Shown piece by piece: positions 19,189 through 28,627 of a DNA stretch of 64,000 bases; the stretch's first letter is position 1, and every line of letters starts with the position of its first letter. The stretch covers positions 113,058-177,057 of the forward strand of contig NZ_BEWB01000018.1 of NCBI RefSeq assembly GCF_003112555.1, read 5' to 3'. A program made the translations under genes and the position numbers. The notes under the pieces are model-generated. The model searched no databases. It was not told the DNA's origin and worked only from the letters and a program-made list of their open reading frames with translations. The DNA comes from Streptomyces coelicoflavus (GTDB taxonomy: Bacteria > Actinomycetota > Actinomycetes > Streptomycetales > Streptomycetaceae).

Positions 19189-20117
19189 CGGGACACCCCC
19201 AGCCTGGGATTGAGAACGGCCTCCACCGCACGCCCGCACAGCGTGAACGCCAGCGCCACGGCGGCGATCCCGATGCCCGGCGGCACCAGGTACCACCAGT
19301 CGCCGGAACTCACCGACCCCGCCTCCCGCGCGTCCTGAAGCAGCCCGCCCCAGGACACCACCATCGGATCCCCGAGCCCGAGGAAGGCCAGCGTCGCCTC
19401 GGCCAGGATCGCGGAGGAGATAATCAGGGTGGTCTGCGCGAGGATCAGCGGCATGACGTTGGGCAGCACGTGCCGAGACATGATGTGCCAGTGCCCGCCC
19501 CCGAGCGCCTTCGCCCGCTCGATGTACGGCCGGGACTCCACCGCCAGCGTCTGCGCCCGCACCAGACGCGCCGTGGTCGGCCAGGTGGTCACGCCGATCG
19601 CGAGCACGATCGTGCCGAGCGACCGGGACAGCACCGTCGCCAGCACGATCGCGAGCACCAGCGTCGGCATCACCAGGAACCAGTCCGTGATCCGCATCAT
19701 CACCGTGGCGTACCAGCCGCGGAAGTGCCCGGCCGTGATCCCGATGAGCGCGCCGATCAGCACCGACAGCGCCGCCGCTAGCAGCCCGACCAGGAGCGAG
19801 ACCCGCGAGCCCCAGACGAGCAGCCCCAGCAGGCTCCGCCCGAACTGGTCGGTGCCTAGCGGGAACCGTCCGCTCGGGCTCTCCAGCGGCTTCCCCGGCG
19901 CGTCGGTCACGCTGTCGACGTCCGACCCGACGGTCAGCGGCGCGGTCAGTGCCACGAGCACGAACAGCACCAGCGCCGCCAGTCCGAACACCCCCGCGCG
20001 GTGCCTCCGATACTCCCTCCAGAAGCGGGCGACGGAGGCACGGCGACGCCGTCGGGCGAGGGCACGCGCACCCGGTTCACCCGGCTTCACCGGCGGTTCG
20101 GTGGTCTCGGCGCTCAT
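19185..20117 (-). CDS. ABC transporter permease (OppC/DppC-like)
   Basis: A 310-residue inner-membrane permease. The N-terminal cytoplasmic region RRRRRASVARFWREYRRHRAG leads to a first TM segment (VFGLAALVLFVLVALTAPL). The DPP/OPP permease core follows with HPLGTDQFGRSLL-type motif (FPLGTDQFGRSLLGLLVWG), multiple TM helices, and the EAA-loop region ERAKALGGGHWHIMSRHVLP. The start overlaps the upstream permease stop by 4 bases (ATGA). Confidence 0.93.
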   Translation of the reverse strand: MSAETTEPPVKPGEPGARALARRRRRASVARFWREYRRHRAGVFGLAALVLFVLVALTAPLTVGSDVDSVTDAPGKPLESPSGRFPLGTDQFGRSLLGLLVWGSRVSLLVGLLAAALSVLIGALIGITAGHFRGWYATVMMRITDWFLVMPTLVLAIVLATVLSRSLGTIVLAIGVTTWPTTARLVRAQTLAVESRPYIERAKALGGGHWHIMSRHVLPNVMPLILAQTTLIISSAILAEATLAFLGLGDPMVVSWGGLLQDAREAGSVSSGDWWYLVPPGIGIAAVALAFTLCGRAVEAVLNPRLGVSR

Positions 20118-21175
20118 CGGCCCACCCTCGGATCGAGCATCGGATACAACAGGTCGGCCAGCGTGTTCATCAGGATCACCGCGGCGGCGAAGACGAAGAA
20201 CAACCCCTGCACCAGCGGGAGATCGGGCACGCTCAGCGCCTGGTAGAACAGTCCGCCGAGACCCGGCCAGGAGAAGACCGTCTCCACGAGGATGACCCCC
20301 GCCACGGTCCGCCCCAGATTGACGAAGACCAGCGTCACGGTCGGCAGCAGCGCGTTGGGCACCGCGTGCCGGCGCCGGACCAGGTCGTCCCTGAGCCCCT
20401 TGGCCCGCGCGGTCGTCAGATAGTCGCTGCCCATCTCGTCCAGCAGCGCCGACCGGGTCACCAGCAGCGTCTGCCCGTACTCCACGGCGACCAGCGTCAC
20501 CACCGGCAGCACCAGATGGTGCGCCACGTCGAGCACATGGGCGAAGCCCTCCTCACGACCCGACTCCATCCCCCCGGTCGGGAACAGCCCCGGGATCGGA
20601 TCCACCCCAACCGACAGCACGATGATGAGCAGCAGCCCCAGCCAGAAGGACGGAATGGAGTAGAGCGTCAGCGCCAGACCGGTGTTGAGCCGGTCGCCGG
20701 GCCCGCCGTGCCGCCACGCCGAGCGGGTGCCCAGGAAGGCACCCAGCGCGGTGTACAGCACGAAGGCCGTGCCGGTAAGCAGCAAGGTGTTCGGCAGTGC
20801 CTCGGTGATCTTGTCGACGACGGGCGCGTGGAACTGGTACGACGTCCCGAGGTCCCCCGTCAGCGCCTTGACGCAGTAGTCCGTGAACTGCTCCCACAAC
20901 GGCAGGTCGAGCCCGAACTCCTCCTTGTACACGGCGAGCTGCTCGGCCGAGACCGGACGGCCGCCGGTCATGAACTTCACCGGGTCGCCGGGGATCAGCC
21001 GGAAGAGGAAGAAACTGGTGACGAGGACGGCGAACAGGGAGACGACCGCGCCCGCCAACTTGCCCGCCACGTACCGCGGATACCCGCTGCGGGTGCGCTG
21101 CCCTCGCGGCGCCGCGGACGCCCGCTCCCCGTCCTCCGCACGCTTCCCGACGACCCGGCCGGTGGCGCTACTCAC
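20114..21175 (-). CDS. ABC transporter permease (OppB/DppB-like)
   Basis: A 353-residue permease with six predicted TM segments. The first helix is AGAVVSLFAVLVTSFFLFRL followed by the family motif IPGDPVKF. The EAA-loop region is DYLTTARAKGLRDDLVRRRH, then ALLPTVTLV and the C-terminal GLFFVFAAAVILMNTLADLL. The GTG start at 21175 overlaps the end of the solute-binding protein gene. Confidence 0.93.
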   Translation of the reverse strand: MSSATGRVVGKRAEDGERASAAPRGQRTRSGYPRYVAGKLAGAVVSLFAVLVTSFFLFRLIPGDPVKFMTGGRPVSAEQLAVYKEEFGLDLPLWEQFTDYCVKALTGDLGTSYQFHAPVVDKITEALPNTLLLTGTAFVLYTALGAFLGTRSAWRHGGPGDRLNTGLALTLYSIPSFWLGLLLIIVLSVGVDPIPGLFPTGGMESGREEGFAHVLDVAHHLVLPVVTLVAVEYGQTLLVTRSALLDEMGSDYLTTARAKGLRDDLVRRRHAVPNALLPTVTLVFVNLGRTVAGVILVETVFSWPGLGGLFYQALSVPDLPLVQGLFFVFAAAVILMNTLADLLYPMLDPRVGR

Positions 21176-23036
21176 GGTCGTCGGCCGACGCCCGGCGGCG
21201 GACGGCGAAGAGCACCCCGAGACCGACGAGGACGACGACGCCCGCGGCGATCCCGATCACGGTCCCGGTCGACGACGAACTGCCGCCGGAGTCCCCGGAG
21301 CCGGCGGGCACCGCCGACCACCAGCTCCAGTAGCCGTCCTGCCCGTAGATGTTGCCCGCGTCGGACGGCATCGTCGTGATCGACTCGATCTGGTCCGTGC
21401 GGTAGGCCTCGACGGCGTTCGGGTACGCCATGACGTTCATGTACCCGGTGTCGTACAGCCGGGACTCCATCCGCTTGACGATCTCCGCGCGCTTGCCGGC
21501 GTCGTACTCGCCCAACTGCTGGGCGTACAGCGCGTCGTACTTCTCGTCGCAGATGAAGTTGTCGGTGGCGCCGGTGTCCTTCGGCGTCGCCGGGAGCGCG
21601 TCGCAGGTGTGGATGGAGAGCACGAAGTCCGGGTCCGGGTTGACGGACCAGCCGTCGAAGGCGAGGTCGTACTCGCCGGCCAGCCACGGGTCGGTCACGT
21701 TGTCCAGGCAGTCGAGGGTGATCGAGATGCCCAGCTCGCCCCACCACTCCTGGAGGTACTTGCCGACCGCCTTGTCGTTGGGGTCGGTCGCGTGGCACAG
21801 GACGCGGTAGTTCAGCGGCTTGCCGTCCTTGCCGAGGCGCTTGCCGTCGGCGTTCGTCCGGTAGCCAGCCTCGTCGAGCAGCTCGGCGGCCGCCTCCGGG
21901 TCGTAGGCGAGCTTCTGGTCGGCCGACGGCTCGAAGAAGTACGAGGAGAAGCGCGGCGGAATGTAGCCCGCCCCCTCGACCGCGTGCCCCTGGAAGACCT
22001 TGTCGACGATCGCCTTGCGGTCCACCGCCATGAACAGCGCGTTGCGCACCCGCTGGTCCAGCAGCGACGGATCGCCGTCACCGAACCTCGTCCCGTCCTT
22101 CGCCCGCGCGCCCGGATTGGTGGCGAGGGCGTAGAAGCGGCGCCCGGGGGCGTCGTTGACGTGGATGTTCTCCTCGTCCTTGAGCGAGTCCGCCTGGGCC
22201 GGCGTCAGCGACGGCGAACCGGCGACGAACGACACCTCTCCCTTGCGCAGGGCGGCGACGGCGGCGTCCTGGTCCTTGTAGTACCGGAAGACCAGCTCGT
22301 CGAACTTCGGTGCGCCGCGCCAGAAGTCCTTGTTGGCCTTCAGCCGCACATAACTGTCCGGCTTGTAGTCGGTGAGCACGAACGGCCCGTTGCCGACGAC
22401 GGGGAAGTCCTTGTCGTTGTTGAACTTCGAGAAGTCGTCGACCTTCTCCCAGACGTGCTTGGGCACGATCGGCACGTCCAGCGCGGTCATCGTGGCCTGC
22501 GGCTTCTTCAGCCGGATCACCAGCTGGGTCGGGCTGGGCGCGGTGACCTTCGCGAAGTTGCCGACGAAGCTGCCGTTGGCGGTGGCGGCGCCCGGGTCGG
22601 TCATCATCTTGTTGAACGTCCAGGCCGCGTCCTCGGCGGTGGCCTGCTCCCCGTCCGACCACTTGGAGTCGGAGCGGATCGTGTACGTCCAGGTCAGCTT
22701 GTCCGGCGAGGACTTCCACTCGGTGGCGAGCCCGGGTATGACGTGGTTGTCCTTGGGGTCGTAGTTGGTCAGGTACTCGTACGTCAGCCGGTGGATGCTC
22801 GTGCTGAGCAGCCGGACCGCCAGGAAGGGGCTGAGCGAGTCCACGCTCTGCGCCACGGCGACGGTGAGCACCTGGTCGCCCCCGTCACCTCCGTCGCCGC
22901 CCTCCTTCGCCGAGGCCGAGGGGGCGAACGCGCCCGAGGCGAGGAGCAGCGCGCCGGCGCCTGCTGCCGCGAGGAGGCGGGTTTTCCGCCGCCGGTGGGA
23001 GGTACGTCCGCTGCCGTGCTGATCGTGTCTGTTCAT
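21168..23036 (-). CDS. ABC transporter family 5 solute-binding protein with C-terminal membrane anchor
   Basis: A 622-residue peptide/nickel-type substrate-binding protein. The ATG at 23036 begins a Sec signal (basic RRRKTR, hydrophobic LLAAAGAGALLLASGAF, cut after SASA). No lipobox Cys is present. The SBP_bac_5 fold is visible (VDSLSPFLAVRLLSTSIHRL, then GLATEWKSSPDKLTWTYTI, and NALFMAVDRKAIVDKVFQG). The end carries a Ser/Gly linker, one hydrophobic helix (GIAAGVVVLVGLGVLFAV) and RRRASADDRE. It is therefore probably held by a C-terminal TM helix rather than lipid. First gene of the operon. Confidence 0.9.
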   Translation of the reverse strand: MNRHDQHGSGRTSHRRRKTRLLAAAGAGALLLASGAFAPSASAKEGGDGGDGGDQVLTVAVAQSVDSLSPFLAVRLLSTSIHRLTYEYLTNYDPKDNHVIPGLATEWKSSPDKLTWTYTIRSDSKWSDGEQATAEDAAWTFNKMMTDPGAATANGSFVGNFAKVTAPSPTQLVIRLKKPQATMTALDVPIVPKHVWEKVDDFSKFNNDKDFPVVGNGPFVLTDYKPDSYVRLKANKDFWRGAPKFDELVFRYYKDQDAAVAALRKGEVSFVAGSPSLTPAQADSLKDEENIHVNDAPGRRFYALATNPGARAKDGTRFGDGDPSLLDQRVRNALFMAVDRKAIVDKVFQGHAVEGAGYIPPRFSSYFFEPSADQKLAYDPEAAAELLDEAGYRTNADGKRLGKDGKPLNYRVLCHATDPNDKAVGKYLQEWWGELGISITLDCLDNVTDPWLAGEYDLAFDGWSVNPDPDFVLSIHTCDALPATPKDTGATDNFICDEKYDALYAQQLGEYDAGKRAEIVKRMESRLYDTGYMNVMAYPNAVEAYRTDQIESITTMPSDAGNIYGQDGYWSWWSAVPAGSGDSGGSSSSTGTVIGIAAGVVVLVGLGVLFAVRRRASADDRE

Positions 23037-23125
23037 GACTACCTGACCTCGCGTCATCGCACGCGCAGACGCCGGGCATCCTCGCGTGGGGCGGGCTCGA
23101 ACGGTGGTGAACGCGGAATGGAGTG

Positions 23126-23155
23126 TGTCTACCAGCGGCATTCTGCGCGCGTCAA
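23126..23155 (-). promoter_or_regulatory. HrdB-type promoter for the ABC operon
   Basis: On the reverse strand TTGACG (23155-23150) and TAGACA (23131-23126) are separated by 18 bases. This is close to the Streptomyces vegetative consensus (TTGAC and TAGRNT). It lies about 90 bases upstream of the solute-binding protein start. Confidence 0.6.
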
Positions 23156-23289
23156 CGGTCTGGCAAACCCCATGTGGCCTGCGGAAACGGCTGGTTGACC
23201 AACGTGTAACCCTCATTGGTGCAGACCACTGGTGCCTGCCTGGTGAGAGGGTGACGCCTGGGGCGGGCGTTACCGATCGCACACGCGAG

Positions 23290-23321
23290 AAGGCCCGCGC
23301 CGTGGGAACGGCGCGGGCCTT
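23290..23321 (-). terminator. Terminator after the EspI-like gene
   Basis: AAGGCCCGCGCCG and CGGCGCGGGCCTT form a perfect 13-bp stem with a 6-base loop. It is 17 bases past the stop of the EspI-like gene, and it also insulates the ABC operon promoter. The rest of 23037-23337 holds that promoter and no gene. Confidence 0.8.
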
Positions 23322-23337
23322 CGGAGGGGGCTGGAAG

Positions 23338-26300
23338 CTACTGCTGCGGCGGCGGAGGGGGCGCCTGCCCGGGCTGCCCCGGCTGTCCCGGCTGTCCCGG
23401 CTGTCCAGGGTGCGCCTGCTGTCCCTGTTGTCCCGGCTGCCCCTGCTGCGGGTACCCGTACCCCGGCTGGGCGTAGGGCTGCTGCTGTCCGTAGCCGGGC
23501 TGCGGATACGGCTGCTGTCCGGCTCCGGGCCCGGGCTGCGGCGGGTACGGCTGTCCCGGCTGCGGCGGGTACGGCTGGCCCGGCACCGGTTGTCCCGGCT
23601 GCGGTTGGGGCGGGTACGGCTGGCCGGGCGTCGACTGGCCCGGCATGGGCGGGGCGGCGACCGGCGGCGGGTTGCCGTCGGACGTCCACAGTCCGTGCGA
23701 CTGCTGGTGGCGGACGAAGTCCTCGGCGACCATCGCCGAGAGGTTGAAGTACGCCTCCCGCACCTTCGGCCGCATCATGTCGAGGTCGACCTCGGCGCCC
23801 GCGGACAGGTGCTCGTCGAACGGGACCACGACGACACCCCGACACCGGGTCTGGAAGTGCCCGACGATGTCGTCGACCTTGATCATCTTGCCGGTCTCAC
23901 GGACTCCGGAGATCACCGTGATGGAACGGGAGACGAGGTCGGCGTACCCGTGCGCGGACAGCCAGTCCAGCGTCGTACTGGCGCTGCTCGCGCCGTCCAC
24001 GGAGGGCGTCGAGATGATGATGAGCTGGTCCGCGAGGTCGAGCACGCCACGCATGGCGCTGTAGAGCAGGCCGGTGCCCGAGTCGGTGAGGATGATCGGA
24101 TACTGCTGGCCGAGCACGTCGATCGCGCGCCGGTAGTCCTCGTCGTTGAAGGTCGTGGACACGGCGGGGTCGACGTCGTTGGCGATGATCTCGAGCCCGG
24201 ACGAGGCCTGCGAGGTGAACCGCCGGATGTCCATGTACGAGTTGAGGTGCGGGATCGCCTGGACGAGGTCACGGATGGTGGCCCCGGTCTCCCGGCGCAC
24301 CCGGCGGCCGAGCGTACCGGCGTCCGGGTTGGCGTCGATCGCGAGGATCTTGTCCTGCCGCTCGGTGGCGAGCGTGGAGCCCAGCGCGGTGGTGGTGGTC
24401 GTCTTGCCGACACCGCCCTTGAGGCTGATCACGGCGATGCGGTAGCAGGACAGCACCGGGGTGCGGATCAGGTCCAGCTTCCGCTGCCGCTCCGCCTCCT
24501 CCTTCTTCCCGCCCAGCTTGAACCGCGAACCGCCGGCCGCCGGGCGGCTGCTCTTCGCCTTCTGCCGCTTGTTGTTCACCAGCCGGTCGGACGACAGCTC
24601 CACGGCCGCGGTGTAACCGAGCGGCGCGGCCCCCGGGTTGGTGGCCTGCCGCTGGTCGTGCTGCATGGGCTGCGGCCAGGCGGCACCGAGCCGGGGGTCG
24701 GAGGGCTGCTGTGCTTGATGCGGCTGCGGTGCCGGCGGCTGAGGCTGGTGGGGCTGGTGCGGCTGGGGCTGGTACTCCGGCTGCTGCCCTGGCTGAGGCA
24801 TTGCCTGGGGCGCCTGGGGCGTCTGAGGTGCCTGGGGATTCGCCTGGGGCGCGTTGGGGCCCTGCCCCGGCTGGGCAGGTGGCATCTGCTGTGCCTGCGG
24901 GGGCTGCTGTGCGTGCGGTGTCTGTTGCGGCACGCCGGGGTACGGCTGCTGCGGCGACGGCCCGTGCGGCGCCTGCGGGAAGCCGTAACCGCCGGGCTGG
25001 GCGGGGGAGTGCGGCTGAGCCGGAGGCGCGGGCTGCTGAGCCTGGACACCGGGCTGGGGGAAGCCGTATCCGGTCGGCGGAGCGGCAGGCGGAGCGGCCG
25101 GCTGGTCGGGCGGGACCGGCGCGGCGGCCGGCTGGTGCCACCCGGCGGGCGCCGGCTGCGGGGCCTGCGGCTGGAACGGAGGCTGCTGAGCCGGAACCGC
25201 CGGCTGCTCGGGAGCAGCGGGAGTAACGGGGGCGGCGGGAGCGGGCTGCGGCTGTGCGGGCCACTGCTGGGCCGGCGCGGGCGCGACCGGCGGGTACGAA
25301 GGAGGCAGCGGCGGCATTCCGCCGGGTGCCGGGGGCGTGGCGTCCTGCGGAACGGCGTCCTGGGGCGCGCTGTCGGCGGGGAGCGCGGCGTCGGCGGGTG
25401 AGGCGGCATCGGCGGGCACCGCGTCCGCGGGCTCGTCGCCCGGCGCGTCCTCGGACACGGGCTCCGGGTCGGGTACGACGGCCGGGGCGGCCGGCTCCGG
25501 CTCGGCGTCCTGGACCGGCCCGCCGAGGCGGGGGTCGTCCTCCACGTCGCCGTCCCCGGCACTGGCGACCGCGTCGGACGCGTCGTCGGAAGCCATGTCG
25601 GCAGTGGAGTCGGAGTCGGAGTGGGAATGGGAGTCGGGGTCGGCGTCGTCCCGCCCGGTGGACTCCGAACCGCCGACGCCGCCCTCGGGCTCCGCGGTCC
25701 CGTCGGCAAGCACGGACACCTCGTCCGGAGTGTCCTCGGCCTCGTCGGAACCGGCGGCAGGCTCCGCCTCGGCGGCCTCCTCCGCGGCGGCCCGTTCGGC
25801 GATCTCACGCTTGAGGGCGACCGAGGAGAAGCGCATGGTGGCGCCGCTGTCGAGATCGCCGTTGTCGAGATCCCCGATGTCGGACTCGGGTTCAGCGGCT
25901 GCCACGGGCTCGGTGACCGCCGCGGGCTCCTCGGCCGGGGGCGGCGGAGCGGGGGCCTGGAGCTGGAACCCGCCGGCCGGAAACGCCGGCAGGGCGGTGG
26001 GAGACGCGAGCCCCGCGGCAGGCGCCGGGTCGGCCTCCGGCCCGGGCTCGGGCCCCTCAGGCGCCGACGGCTGCGGCTCGAACCCGCTCCCGACCGGCAG
26101 CCTGGGCACCCCGGCCGGCCCCCCGCTCGGCGGCGCCGGCGGCGTGAACGGCGCACCGGGCCCCGGAGGCGGAGGCGGCGTGAACGCGGTACCCGGAGCG
26201 GGAGCCGGTGGCGGCGTGAACGGCGCCCCCGGCGCGGGAGCCGGAGCGAAGGGAGCCCCGTTGGACGTCGCGTGCGGCGGCGGAGTCAGTCCCGGCAACG

Positions 26301-26607
26301 GCGGAACGGGACCGCGAGGAGCAGGCGGAACGGACGGCCCAGGCGGAACGCCCGGACCGGACGGAGAGGAGGAGACGGCCGAACCGGAGGTGTCGGCGGA
26401 CGAAGCGGATGAATCGGAAGCCGCCCCGGCCCCCTCACTCTCACCCTCCCCGTGCCCGCTGTCGCCGGACGCGTTCTGCGTGTACCAGGCGGGCGGCGCG
26501 TAGTCGATGGTGAACTCGCCGGTCGTCTCGATGGAGGACTCCGCTTCGGGTTGGTCATCGCCGGGTGTGGCCCAGCCCCCGCGGATCCCGTCCCGGTCGC
26601 TGCTCAC
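23338..26607 (-). CDS. EspI-like MinD/ParA-family ATPase of the type VII secretion locus
   Basis: A 1089-residue protein. Residues 1-650 are disordered, Pro/Gln/Ala-rich, with an acidic Asp/Ser segment. The ATPase starts near residue 718 with a deviant Walker A (KGGVGKTTTTTALGSTLA, signature Lys present), then DANPDAGTLGRRV and a SIMIBI-type ILTDSGTGLL. The C-terminus is Pro/Gly/Gln repeats ending in PGQPGQAPPPPPQQ. The layout matches mycobacterial EspI/ESX-linked ATPases, which are thought to regulate ESX activity. The GTG start at 26607 has an excellent AGGAGGAACT ribosome binding site. Confidence 0.8.
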   Translation of the reverse strand: MSSDRDGIRGGWATPGDDQPEAESSIETTGEFTIDYAPPAWYTQNASGDSGHGEGESEGAGAASDSSASSADTSGSAVSSSPSGPGVPPGPSVPPAPRGPVPPLPGLTPPPHATSNGAPFAPAPAPGAPFTPPPAPAPGTAFTPPPPPGPGAPFTPPAPPSGGPAGVPRLPVGSGFEPQPSAPEGPEPGPEADPAPAAGLASPTALPAFPAGGFQLQAPAPPPPAEEPAAVTEPVAAAEPESDIGDLDNGDLDSGATMRFSSVALKREIAERAAAEEAAEAEPAAGSDEAEDTPDEVSVLADGTAEPEGGVGGSESTGRDDADPDSHSHSDSDSTADMASDDASDAVASAGDGDVEDDPRLGGPVQDAEPEPAAPAVVPDPEPVSEDAPGDEPADAVPADAASPADAALPADSAPQDAVPQDATPPAPGGMPPLPPSYPPVAPAPAQQWPAQPQPAPAAPVTPAAPEQPAVPAQQPPFQPQAPQPAPAGWHQPAAAPVPPDQPAAPPAAPPTGYGFPQPGVQAQQPAPPAQPHSPAQPGGYGFPQAPHGPSPQQPYPGVPQQTPHAQQPPQAQQMPPAQPGQGPNAPQANPQAPQTPQAPQAMPQPGQQPEYQPQPHQPHQPQPPAPQPHQAQQPSDPRLGAAWPQPMQHDQRQATNPGAAPLGYTAAVELSSDRLVNNKRQKAKSSRPAAGGSRFKLGGKKEEAERQRKLDLIRTPVLSCYRIAVISLKGGVGKTTTTTALGSTLATERQDKILAIDANPDAGTLGRRVRRETGATIRDLVQAIPHLNSYMDIRRFTSQASSGLEIIANDVDPAVSTTFNDEDYRRAIDVLGQQYPIILTDSGTGLLYSAMRGVLDLADQLIIISTPSVDGASSASTTLDWLSAHGYADLVSRSITVISGVRETGKMIKVDDIVGHFQTRCRGVVVVPFDEHLSAGAEVDLDMMRPKVREAYFNLSAMVAEDFVRHQQSHGLWTSDGNPPPVAAPPMPGQSTPGQPYPPQPQPGQPVPGQPYPPQPGQPYPPQPGPGAGQQPYPQPGYGQQQPYAQPGYGYPQQGQPGQQGQQAHPGQPGQPGQPGQPGQAPPPPPQQ

Positions 26608-27009
26608 AGTTCCTCCTGGTGTGGTCGAGCACCCTCAAGCCGTGCTGGGGCGACCCTTGCTCGTCATTCGAAGTTGTCCGAGGTCGTCCGATCCACCGGT
26701 TCTCCCCCTGAGACGCCGACGCCCGCTGACGGGTTCTGGTGTCGCGCCCGACACCAGCCTAATCATCACGAGCCCCGCCCCGGCAGCCCCCGCCCTCCCT
26801 CGAAGTCCTGCCCATCGCGTCACAGGCGTTTCGGAAGCGTCACACCGTCTCATCTGCCCACCCCCGTAAGGAGGATGGCCACGTCCGTCACCACCCGGTT
26901 CCAACGAGTGATCGTGAGCACGGCATAGTTGGGGACGATCTCCGTCATCCCGTCGCACGAATTCCATGACAGAACCACCGGAATTCCCAGAAAGAGGAAG
27001 AGACCCCGA
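26608..27009. promoter_or_regulatory. Divergent promoter region, EspI-like gene / propeller gene
   Basis: This 402-base intergenic region contains no gene. At 26736-26757 CTGGTGTCG and CGACACCAG form a perfect 9-bp inverted repeat with a 4-base centre. On the reverse strand it directly follows TAGGCT, a plausible -10 element, so it would lie at the 5' end of the EspI-like transcript as an operator or leader hairpin. A ribosome binding site AGGAAGAG precedes the GTG at 27010. Confidence 0.45.
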
Positions 27010-28590
27010 GTGAGCTTCGGCCCGCCCCCGTCCATGCCTTCAGGCCCACCGACCGCCGTTGTGCCCACGGAGAGCCGGCACGGCCCCCACGGCAGCGGCA
27101 ACGGCACAGGACGGAAGGGCCCCCGGAAGCTGCTGATCGCGCTGCTCGCACTGGTCCTCGCCGGGACGCTGGGCACCGGCGGCTGGTTGCTGTGGGGACG
27201 CGGCGGCGGAGGATCCGACGCATCGGGCAAGTCGCAGGATCCGGTCGCACAGGGACCGCTCGACGTCCGTGAGACGGTCGAGAGACCGCCCGCGAGCATC
27301 AACGGCAAGATGGCCTTCCGGTTCACAGTGGACGACATGAAGCCCGGGGAGCATGTGGAGATGCCCGGGATGTGGGCCACGGACCGCATCCTCGCCAAGG
27401 GCATCAACAAGACACTCGTCGGCATGAGCATCGGCACCGACGCCGCGCCGGGCGACGAGAAGTGGCGGCTCGCACTCGACGGCCCGATCTGCGGCTACAC
27501 ACGCCACGTCACCGGCGACAACCGCACCGCCGTCCTCTTCCGGGCGAACGACCGGGCGGACGAAGCCCTGTGCAACCAGGTCGCCTTCGTCGACCTCGAC
27601 GACGGCCGCTTGGTCTGGGAAGCCCGATTCCCCGTCTCCCAGGCCGGATCCGAGTCGGCCGACGCCCCGGGCACCGACAAGGACCGCCCCGGCGTGGCCG
27701 TCGCCCACGGCACTGTGGCCGTCACCTGGGGCGGTGGAACCCTCGGCTACGACATGAAGAACGGTGACACCCGCTGGTCCACGACAACCACCGCGCCCTG
27801 CCAGGACATGGGCGTCGCGGGCGGCCGCGGACTGATCGTCCGGGAACAGTGCGTGAGCGGCGAGGACCCGCTCTCCGTGGGAGTCTGGCGGTCCATCACG
27901 TACAAGCTGCGCAAGCTGGACCCGGCCACGGGCAAGGCCTTGTGGACCTATTCCCTGGACCAGGGCGTCCGCGACGTTCAGGTACCATCCGTCGACCCGG
28001 CGGTCATAGCCGTGTCCGCCGGTGACAGCGAGGTCACCGACCTCATCTCCCTCGACGACCAGGGCCACAACCGCGCCACCATCAGTCTCCGCAACGGCGC
28101 CTACGTCGCCGAGTGCCTCCTCACCGACTATCTCCTGATCGACGACTGCCCGACCATCACGGTGGGCAAGGACCAGGTCTTCATCCGGAGCAAGGACCAG
28201 CCCGAGGTACCGACGTGGAACTGGATCATCGGCTTCGACCTCGCCACCGGGAAGACCACCAAGAAGTTCGACTCCGGTCGGGGCGCACTGCTCTACCCGG
28301 TACGCATGAGCGGTGACCAGCTCCTGGCCCTACGGGTGAGCGAGGACAACATCGCCCCGAACTCGCTCGTCGCCCTGGAACCGGGCACGGACGAGGAGGT
28401 GCCGTACCTCTACTTCGGGCTGCCGTACGAGGCGCGACTGATGACGATGATGGAGCACAACGACATCATCGTCCAGAACGGCCGCCTCTTCTTCGGCGTC
28501 AAGTCCGCGCAAGTCCCCACCGATGCCAAGACCAAGCAGTGGATGTACCTCGTACTGGGCATCGAAGGCAGCGCACCGCAGAAGTCCTGA
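27010..28590 (+). CDS. Membrane-anchored PQQ-like beta-propeller protein (copy 1)
   Basis: A 526-residue protein. The GTG at 27010 is chosen because a paralogue 24 kb away starts with the same SFGPPP sequence; AGGAAGAG precedes it. A Pro-rich cytoplasmic N-terminus leads to one TM helix (LLIALLALVLAGTLGTGGWLLW), then an extracellular domain with repeated DxDDGRLVWEARF, YDMKNGDTRWST and LDPATGKALWTYSL strands typical of PQQ/quinoprotein-like propellers. It is likely an accessory of the secretion locus. Role not established. Confidence 0.75.
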   Translation: MSFGPPPSMPSGPPTAVVPTESRHGPHGSGNGTGRKGPRKLLIALLALVLAGTLGTGGWLLWGRGGGGSDASGKSQDPVAQGPLDVRETVERPPASINGKMAFRFTVDDMKPGEHVEMPGMWATDRILAKGINKTLVGMSIGTDAAPGDEKWRLALDGPICGYTRHVTGDNRTAVLFRANDRADEALCNQVAFVDLDDGRLVWEARFPVSQAGSESADAPGTDKDRPGVAVAHGTVAVTWGGGTLGYDMKNGDTRWSTTTTAPCQDMGVAGGRGLIVREQCVSGEDPLSVGVWRSITYKLRKLDPATGKALWTYSLDQGVRDVQVPSVDPAVIAVSAGDSEVTDLISLDDQGHNRATISLRNGAYVAECLLTDYLLIDDCPTITVGKDQVFIRSKDQPEVPTWNWIIGFDLATGKTTKKFDSGRGALLYPVRMSGDQLLALRVSEDNIAPNSLVALEPGTDEEVPYLYFGLPYEARLMTMMEHNDIIVQNGRLFFGVKSAQVPTDAKTKQWMYLVLGIEGSAPQKS

Positions 28591-28627
28591 CGGACCGCCC
28601 GGACCGATGGGGTGAGGCACCCGGTGA

